From: Stomoxys calcitrans
Lineage: Eukaryota > Arthropoda > Insecta > Diptera > Muscidae
Reading direction: 5' to 3'
NCBI RefSeq assembly: GCF_963082655.1
Contig: NC_081556.1
Location: forward strand, 1,178,001 to 1,242,000
Length of the DNA: 64,000 bases
The stretch's first letter is position 1. Every line of letters begins with the position of its first letter. The position numbers and the translations under genes were made by a program. Shown in pieces: positions 56,669 to 64,000 of this stretch. The notes under the pieces are model-generated. The model did no database searches. It was not told where the DNA came from and was given only the letters and a program-made list of their open reading frames with translations.

Positions 56669-56950
56669 AACGCTGAACGACTGGGTTCGAATTCTGTCGA
56701 GACCATCAGAAAAAATTTTCACCGGTGGTTTTCCCCTCCTAATGCTGGCAACATTTGTGAGATACTATGCCATGTAAAACTTCTCTGTAAAGAGGTGTCG
56801 CACTTCGGCACGCCGTTTGGACTCGGCTATGTAAAGGAGGCCCCTTATCATTGAGCTTAAACTTGAATCGGACTGAACTCATTGATATGTGAGAAGTTTG
56901 CCCCTGTCCCTTAGTGGAGTGTTCATGGGCAAAATTTTAAATTTGCTTTA
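56669..56950 (+). repeat. SINE2, 5'-truncated, joined to family A
   Basis: It begins inside the tRNA-like head ('aaacgctgaacgactgggtt' with B-box-like 'ggttcgaattc') and then has a well-kept body ('tgctggcaacatttgtgaga', 'gtgtcgcacttcggcacgcc', 'gaggccccttatcattgagc') and tail ('agtgttcatgggcaaaattt'). Confidence 0.85.
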
Positions 56951-59454
56951 TTCGATCGGACGACAGCGTAAGACAGGTGAGATCACGATTATATTTGTCT
57001 GGTTTAGAGATTTCGAAATCCATATTTCAAGGTGTAAAGTGAGGATGATGCCAGTCTGAGGGCAAAAATGCAACTCTGCACACAAATTCCACAAAAGTAA
57101 CGCGGAAAGGTTTAAAAATGTTTAACTTAGTCGCTTGAAAGCGAGCGCCACACGTAAGTAGTGTTTTAAGTCGTCAATGTTAAAAATTTATTAACTTTTG
57201 CGAGCTGATTTTTTGAAATTTGCTTGCAGAGTCAATTCAATTTCAATTCCTCAAAATAATAAAAATGCCGTCGGCATTTTGTATGCAAAAATGTTCCCAT
57301 ACCAATAACACAGTAACCGTCGATTTCTTCCCGGACTCAAAGTGATTTCTGCTGACTACTTAACTCTTGATCTCATGCAAACAATTTTCAAAACATTTCA
57401 AAACTAGTCATCTAATCCCGGCAATAAATCGCGAAATATAGATTTCTTAAGCAAAAACAAACGAAACAATGTCCCGCCTTTATTATAGCTCTAAATACGA
57501 GCGGAAGGCCGCATTGATTAAGGATATGCACTTTCTCTACTAAGAAGCGTCTTTTGAAATTCCGTTTCTGAGAAAGAGCAATAAAAATTATGCAGATGCA
57601 AACTTGTCCCATCCGTGTCGTTGGGAACATGCATGGTTGGTTGGTCGACCCGCACAAATTAGCTGCAGCCACCAATAATGAGCTGAAAACAGCAACAACA
57701 AACACAGAGCACACATCTAAGTTAGCAAGGACAAGTGAGCCAGCAGTGTGTGTGTGTAGCATGCATGCGTGTGTACAGTGTATTAATTTATTTAGTTAGT
57801 GCAAGTGTAAGAGAGCACACTAAATTTTATTGCCTCCGGCCAGTTAAAACATATGAGCAACAGCAGTACATTTGGCATTTACCTGTATGTGAAAAAAAAT
57901 AACAAAACATACACACACAGGCTGCTTACACACATAAGAAGAGTGAGTCGCCTAATTGTAAACTCCGCAGCAGTGAGTATGGCTGAGAGTTTTTAGGTGC
58001 TGCTCTTACCTGCACTCTCGTTGAATGGCAAGGGCCGGTCGTGTGTTTGTTTGTCAACACATATGATCACGCACCTGATTATCAGTTTTATGAGGGTTGT
58101 TGCTTTGCCCATCTTCATTCTCATGGTCTTTGGATGTGTTCTACTTCACCTTCGTTTTTCTTAGGTTTATTGTTGTTGTTGCATGAGTGTTCTTGGCCAG
58201 TATAGGGCCCTTAGAGCATATATAAATGTGTGTTGCTAATGCATATTTTTTTAGGGAATGGGAATTCTGGGAGAGGGAGAGCGCGGTGCATGCACTTGTC
58301 ATTGTTAGTTCCTATGTTTATTTGCATTGTTTGAGAAAACAGTTACAACTAAACACTTGTCGTGTGAGCAACAACTCACATGTGTTACCGAGTAGAATAA
58401 ATAAAACCATCAAACCAGAAAAAGAAAATTAATTTAAAAATAACATAAAATGTGAGAAAACCACTATTTAAATGATCGCAGAGAAAAACCCAAACTGTAA
58501 ATATTCCTAAAAGGAACTTAAGGAATAATGGAATACTATCATTAAAGGAATAGAAAAACATCATTTGCCAAGGTGGGACCTAACATTTTATCGAAATTGA
58601 AAGAAGTGTTATTAAAAAAAACGGTGTAAATGTTTGCTACCATTCAATTCGTAGTTGAATATCTTAAACAGAACTGAACCTCATTTTATTTCTCTTGGTC
58701 CTTACTTGAAGCTTTTTTAGCCTTAATTATGCTATATTGTGCAGTGCATTTTAGTGTGAAGCATGTGTTAATATGCGGTCTCATTTTATTCAACAACCCA
58801 AAGCCAGAGAGAGACAAGAAGCCATTAAATTACACCCAAGGAAAATTGTTAGTAGTAGGAGGAGAAAAAAAAACCTTGAAAATATGTGGTTACATACAGA
58901 AAAAAATAAAACTTAAGAACAAAAGCATATACATAATATGTGTTCAATATTAAGTTTTCATAAGGAATCTCCGTTTTATAGTCGTGTTGAAAGTGTTTGC
59001 CGCGAGGATCTCTTGGAGAGATGTTTAAAATGACTGAAATTTGCAAATATGTCGCTAGTATCAGTTTCGAGATAAACTCTACTGACAATTTTTTGGTGTT
59101 CTCGCCAGGATATGATCTCATGCTGAGTATGCTAAACAAAGGCAAAATAGTTTCCACTACAAAACCAAATTTTCAAGAAATTTTTTCTTGAAAATCAAAT
59201 TTTACTATATGTTGAATTTGATTTACAATTTTTTTTAGCATTACATTTCAAAAATGTTTGAATTGTGATTTGCGCAGGAAATTTATACAAAATCTTATTT
59301 TTTTGCCATAGAGATTGATTCGCATAATCGGCTTTTAAAAGCCAAACAGATAGAAAAAACAAATTTCTTTGAGATATAATTAATTTTAAATTTACCAAAA
59401 AAGTTGTTGAGAACTATGGTGTTATGGTGTCAAACTCACCTTGACAAATTTTCC
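56951..59454. other. Single-copy stretch with microsatellites, no supported gene
   Basis: GT run near 57747, CA run near 57913, GTTGTTGTTG near 58168. A 24-codon frame with a good fly start context lies at about 57469-57543 (AACAATGTC), but it is isolated. No protein family, RNA gene or repeat family recognised. Confidence 0.45.
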
Positions 59455-60165
59455 ACTACACTGGAATAAACAAAAATCGGTTCAATCACGAATTTAACTT
59501 ATCCAATTCATTTTTTAATTGAAACCGCTTCAATCGCGAAACTGATAGTATTAATTACTTTTTTTGGAAAAGCATTTGGAAAAAATTTCAATTATAAAAA
59601 TTGCATATTCAATTAAATAAATGATCGAAATTTTGGAAAATTTCAATTAATTTTCCAATTGATCCAAATAAAAAAATATTGAAATTTTCAATTAATTTTT
59701 TAATTGATTCAATTAAATAATGATTGAAATTTTCTTAAAATTCCAATTAATTTCTATATTAGCAACACATATGTATACTTCCTGAAACATGAACTTGAGG
59801 TGCGTTGTTTAGTTAAAGTTCCGTGGGCACCCCCATTCAAAACATATTTGGGTTCTCCAAAAAATGTTGGGTGTCGGGTACGAGTGCCCCATAGATATTT
59901 TGTTGTTGTTGTAGTGGTATGTTGTTCACACCAGTTCTGAGGCAGCAACTCTTGGCTGATGAAGGTCTACATCGGGTTAATCCGGCATGTAGAACAAGCT
60001 ACCCTGGTATTGCTATAGATTTGTCGAAATGTGGAACGTATGGGTCTTTGAAATTTCCTTCCCTTTATATTGTAGGGGACAAAATAGCCTTTAATTGTGT
60101 TAACTTATGTACCATATTTGAAAATTTTATCAATTAATTTTTTAATGAAAATATTGTAACTTTGA
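59455..60165 (+). mobile_element. AT-rich MITE (TTTTAATTGA family), interrupted
   Basis: The left edge 'ctggaataaacaaaaatcgg' and 'ttcaatcacgaatttaactt' matches the complement of the right edge of the 26230 copy. AATTAATTTTTTAATTGA units run to about 59755. A different sequence (59756-60115) follows, and the AT-rich units return at 60118-60160 ('atcaattaattttttaatga'). Confidence 0.6.
59898..60012 (-). mobile_element. Short CAA-tailed retroposon fragment
   Basis: The + strand shows 'ttgttgttgttgtagtggta', the complement of a CAA tail, then 'gttcacaccagttctgaggc' and 'cggcatgtagaacaagctac'. ATAGAT flanks both sides (59892-59897 and about 60013-60018), a weak TSD. Its body does not match SINE3 or the 252-bp element. 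Confidence 0.45.
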
Positions 60166-60600
60166 ATCACAATTGTGATTGGATTGGAAGTCGTAACAGA
60201 ACTTCGCATGCAAAATTTCAGTCAAATCGGACAAAAACTGCGGCTCAAGAAGTCAAATCGATCAACCGATTTGAACGGTACTTAGCACATTTGTTGGAAG
60301 TCATAACTAAACGCTACATACCCAATTTCAGCCAAATTAGACAAAAATTGCGGCTTCCAGGGGCTTAGGAAGTCAAATCAGGAGATCGGTTTATATGGGA
60401 GCCATATTTAAATCTGAACCGATATGGCTCATTTGCAATCTTCAATGACCTACATGAATATAAAGTATCTGTGCAAAATTTCAAGCGGCTATCTGTACGC
60501 GTTCGACCGCTATCGTGATTTCGATGGACGGTTGAACTGACGGACATGGCTAGATCTACTTATAACGCCGAGACGACCAAGAATATATATACTTCAAAAA
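60160..60600 (-). repeat. Family A repeat, reverse, partial
   Basis: 'ggaagtcgtaacagaacttc', 'caaatcaggagatcggttta', 'aaatttcaagcggctatctg', 'tgacggacatggctagatct' and 'gaccaagaatatatatactt'. The GGCC-palindrome end is missing. Confidence 0.8.
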
Positions 60601-61325
60601 AAAGTTTTTTTTTCGAGACAAAAAAAACAAATTTTCACAAAATTGTATTAAAAAGTCAATCATCTAGCTTGAGATCATATTCAATGCTTTCTATTCAACG
60701 AATGGCAAAGCAAAGAACTCATAAAAGTTGAGCAAGTGTGTGTTATTATTCAAATCTCTTTAACTGGCTTGGTGGATCATGATTTCTGATACGCCATGTA
60801 TCTTCATCAACACCTTTGTCAAATTGATTAAGGTGCCCTACATACCCAAAGACTATTGAGTACGGTGTGGAGCACAATTTTGGCAATTTTTTAAAAATCC
60901 CAATTTGGACAAAATTTTTGATTACAATAATTTTCAATAGGAAAATTTAGACCAAAATGAAATTTTGAAAAATTTAATATTTTTAATTTTTTCTTCTTTT
61001 TGCAATTTTTTTAGCATATTTCAGCTTAAAATCATTTAAATTCAATGCTTTCTTTTCTAATAATAGATTAGTAAAGACTTTAAAAAGATGTTAAAAAAAG
61101 AGTGCTGTTGTTAAAAACACTTTAACTGTCATGGTGGATCGTGATTTCTGATACGCCATGTATCTTCATCAACTACTAAATTTCCCATTACCATTCAATT
61201 AAGGAACAAGACATATTTCTCTCCTAAGCGCAGTAAGAGAGCATAAAGATTTAGTTTCGACTATTCCTACAAAATGCATTGATTCCTCATCAATGCATAG
61301 AATTTTTTTCTATTCAAAGAACAAA
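60601..61325. repeat. About 362-bp tandem duplication
   Basis: A 31-bp block starting 'gatttctgatacgccatgta' is identical at 60781-60811 and 61143-61173, and the surroundings align over several hundred bases ('attcaatgctttct' at about 60680 and 61040; 'ctttaactg' then 'tggtggatc' just before the block). The unit is not related to families A-D. Function unknown. Confidence 0.7.
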
Positions 61326-61595
61326 AGCAAAATGTAAATTGTATACAAATCGGAATTTTTCAAACTTTCTAAAACAGAAAAATCTGTAATAAAAAAAATC
61401 ATGTGTTTTTCAAAACCTTAAATGGATTAACTTTCCAAAATTAATCCATTTACGAATGACTCATGATTCTCTTGTCCAATTTTGAGGTAATTTAATAATT
61501 GTTAAGCTCGTTAACATGACGATCCAGTTTTTGTATTTGATATTTGAAAAAAAAAAACTTTAAAATTTTTCAATGAAATTAATTTTAATTTACTA
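61326..61595. other. AT-rich stretch, nothing recognised
   Basis: Oligo-A runs near 61395 and 61550. No gene. Confidence 0.45.
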
Positions 61596-62490
61596 AAGCG
61601 TGCTTATTTCGAATCGCATTTGTCAAGTTCTTTGCATTACTTATTCAAATATTTATGAGCTATATGAAGTTATTGACCGATATGGACCGTACTTGTCATG
61701 CGGTAAAAGTCAGAGAAAAATATCACCTCGAAATTTTCAACCAAATTGGGCCCTCTAGAGGCTCAAGAAGTTAAGATCCAAGATCGGTTTAAATGGCAAC
61801 TTTATCAGGTTATGGACAGATTTAGACCAGTTGAAAGTCATACCAGAACGATATGTGCAAAATTTCAGCCAAATCGGATAAGAATTGCGCCCAGTAGAAG
61901 CTCAAGAAGTCTATTCGGGAGATTGGTTTATATGACAGCTCTATCAGGTTATGGACTGATTTAGACCATACTCAGCGCAGTTTCTGGAAGTCATAACAAA
62001 ACACTTCATGGAAAATTTCAGCAAAATCGATTAAGAATGGTGCCCTCTAGAAGCCCAAGAAGTCAAGACCCAAGATCGGTTTAAATGGCAACTATATCAA
62101 AACATGGATCGATGTAGCCCGTTTACAATCCCAATCGACCTACTCTAATAAGAAGTATTTGTGCATAATTTCAAGCGCCTAGCTTTACTTCTTTGAAAGT
62201 TAACGTGCTTTCGAAAGACAGACGGACGGACGAACGGACAGACCGATGGACGGACGGACATACGGACGGATGGACGGATGGTCGGACAGACGGATGAACA
62301 GACAGACGGGGCTAGAAGCTCAAGAAGTCAAGACCCAAGATCGGTTTATATGGCATGGATCGATTTAGCCCGTTTACAATCCCAATCGGCCACTCTAATA
62401 AGTAGTATTAGTGCATAATTTCAAACGCCTAGCTTTACTTCTTCGAAAGTTAGCGTGCTTTCGAAAGACAGACGGACGGACGGACATGGC
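61596..62490 (-). repeat. Family A repeat, reverse, with expanded GACG tract
   Basis: It starts 'aaagcgtgcttatttcgaat' and 'cgcatttgtcaagttctttg', lacking the palindrome. Units run to 62215. A GACGGACG-type tract follows (62216-62309), and then a second, shortened unit (62310-62465: 'gctcaagaagtcaagaccca', 'gtttacaatcccaatcggcc') with its own tract at 62466-62486. Confidence 0.85.
62216..62309 (+). repeat. GACGGACG microsatellite inside family A
   Basis: About 94 bp of GACG/GACA/GATG tetranucleotides, several times longer than the same tract in the other copies (about 20-35 bp). An in-place expansion. Confidence 0.85.
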
Positions 62491-64000
62491 TACTTATCAA
62501 AAGCAGCAGACCTATAGCCAAAAATGTTTTTTTGTTTGTTTAGCGAAACCATCAAATCCAACAAAACACACAACTGTTTCCAGAAGTCTTTGCGGCAAAC
62601 AATTTTCATGTGTGAATTTTTGATTTTTTGTATGAATTTTATATTTATAAAAAATTTTTGACTTTTGACATACCAATCCTCCCCTAAATTATGACCATAT
62701 ATGTCAGGAAATATGTTATTTAACTTTTCAGTCTTCCACTTCATGCCAATCAAAACAGCATTGGTGACTTCTTTTCTAAATTAAGCTAGAAATATTCGAA
62801 GACATCACTCCTTCTTACAATTTTAACTGAAGTTCGAGAATCAATCAATTATTTAAGTTTCATTATGATAAGCAAGTTGAAGAGATGTTCCAGTTCTCTA
62901 ATCCTTTTGTAAGGTTACAAATCACATTTTTAGGCATATCCTATTTGAATCTCTGTCCTATTTCCCAATGAAATATTTGTAGAAAAGTTTGCATTGATGC
63001 CCATTATTCCTCTTTGACGATAGAACTTTAATAAATGTTAGCCATCGTTGCAATTAATAACTAATTTGTCGTACTAACTTTTCTGAGTGTATCCCTTTAA
63101 CAATTTACCCCTGCAATCATACGCGTCCGTACATACGAATGTATCATCCAAGTCACAAACAATCATCCTTAAGATGTTACACAAATGTTGTTGAGCGTTG
63201 TTGATTTGGGTAAAAAAAAGGCTTGAGTAGAAGAGGAATAAGCCAAGCAACGAAAGTATAACCAAAGAAATGAAAAAAAAAAACGAACGAACGAAAAGTG
63301 TACATTTGTGGTAACAGCTGTTTTAAAAGTAAATTACTCCAGAAATAACAACATTTTTGCTTACACTTCTTGATGCACGCACACACTCACACTCACACAC
63401 ACTCAAACTCAACTCTTCTGCTCTGAGGTCTCTTTGTGTGTTGAAGCCAGCGAACCTCCACAGCGATGAGCCAACTAAATTATACTTGTCTCGCTTGCAT
63501 TTACCACGGTGTGGTGCAGGTGTGGGTAGGGAGGGAGGGAGCTAGGGGGCTACTGCCGTATGTTTGCATATCCTTGATATGCATTCTAAGAGACCTACTA
63601 CACATGCTGAGAGATAGAAAAAACTTTTTTAATTTGTTTGTGCCAACGAGAAAAAAAATCAAGAAAAGTTCTCTGAAACAGCGACTAAAACCAATATCAT
63701 TATAAAATCAAGAGTAAGAAAAAAAGAATACACCTGTCTTCGTATGGTTATCCTCTTTCACACTCTGCCAGCGAATTAATTAGATTCAAAAGTGTTGGTG
63801 GCAGTGGAGGCTAGCACAGCAACAACTCGCTGGCTTCAGTAGTCGTCATTCACTAAAACCTACTCAAAAGTAAGATAAATATAAAACGCATACATCAGCT
63901 ATTATCACGCTCGTCTCTGGTGCGTCGTAGCATACGCATCGAATGCCAAAGAAAAACAAAACATATCCTTAAGGATATGCACGTAGACACGTACCATGTA
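62491..64000. other. Single-copy stretch to window end, no supported gene
   Basis: (CA)n-like tract at 63378-63405, oligo-A near 63270 and 63650. Frames of 60-87 codons on both strands, none recognised. The last 300 bp look like fly intergenic or intron DNA. Confidence 0.45.

Noticed and set aside
57469..57543. 24-codon ORF with a good fly start context (AACAATGTC)
   Set aside because: Isolated, no continuation or repeat of the pattern. Probably chance.
59756..60115. Single retroposon filling the whole gap in the 59-kb MITE
   Set aside because: Only 59898-60012 has a CAA-type tail and a weak ATAGAT repeat. The rest does not match it, so I did not merge them.
1..64000. CRISPR arrays, bacterial operons, phage or plasmid genes
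   Set aside because: The tandem repeats are diverged, 117-152 bp long and without unique spacers. No ribosome-binding sites, tight gene packing or prokaryotic proteins are present. All mobile elements are eukaryotic types.

Overview
The window looks like repeat-rich, AT-rich nuclear DNA of a higher fly, most likely a calyptrate (muscid-like) dipteran. The reasons are the dispersed repeats with TCTGTCCGTC tracts, TATACCC termini and a CGGCCGGGCC palindrome (resembling the DINE-1/INE-1-type repeats of Drosophila), two tRNA-derived SINE families, CAA-tailed retroposons, mariner remnants and long CA/GT, CAA and CT microsatellites. There are no bacterial operons, CRISPR arrays or phage genes. I found no host protein-coding exon that I can defend. 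The window reads as intergenic or large-intron sequence, perhaps with one or two promoter/5'UTR-like stretches (8.8-9.25 kb and 52.0-53.5 kb).

About half of the window is recognisable repeat. Four tandem, degenerate families build most of it: A (unit about 152 bp; 1-286, 3301-4359, 7367-8250, 11785-13960, 21183-23067, 35363-36640, 40045-41345, 54310-55495, 55825-56668, 60160-60600, 61596-62490), B (unit about 133 bp; 16740-19075, 26986-27373, 45120-46660, 47335-47611), C (unit about 150 bp; 2080-2730, 5236-5520, 6110-6470, 19076-19640) and D (unit about 117 bp; 2731-3300 and 4360-5235). 'Forward' for family A means reading from its TATACCC/GTCCGTC end to its CGGCCGAAyTTAGCACG end; in two places copies lie as inverted dimers.

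On this background sit younger insertions, several with target-site duplications (TSDs) that I could read directly: a 252-bp retroposon carrying a 2A-like ribosome-skipping motif (5663-5914), CAA-tailed retroposons (11270-11683, 32266-32610), SINE2 (12197-12492), SINE1 nested in SINE2 (17174-17352), and hAT-like MITEs (40703-41124, 48139-48455). A 1.78-kb TIR element (44992-46767) that carries a family-B array has split a mariner copy (44949-47325). Three broken non-LTR retrotransposon 3' ends with RNase H remnants lie at 6635-7366(-), 30540-31630(+) and 47612-49440(-); the last is split by two MITEs. The nesting gives a relative order of insertion: arrays and LINE/mariner copies first, MITEs and SINEs later.

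The remaining single-copy stretches (8.3-10.7, 14.0-16.7, 19.6-21.2, 23.1-24.8, 27.7-29.9, 32.6-35.3, 36.6-40.0, 41.9-44.9, 49.4-54.3, 57.0-59.4 and 62.5-64.0 kb) hold microsatellites, poly-A/T tracts, CT-rich GAGA-like tracts and homeodomain-like AT motifs. Their open frames are short and unrecognised, and I treat them as chance.
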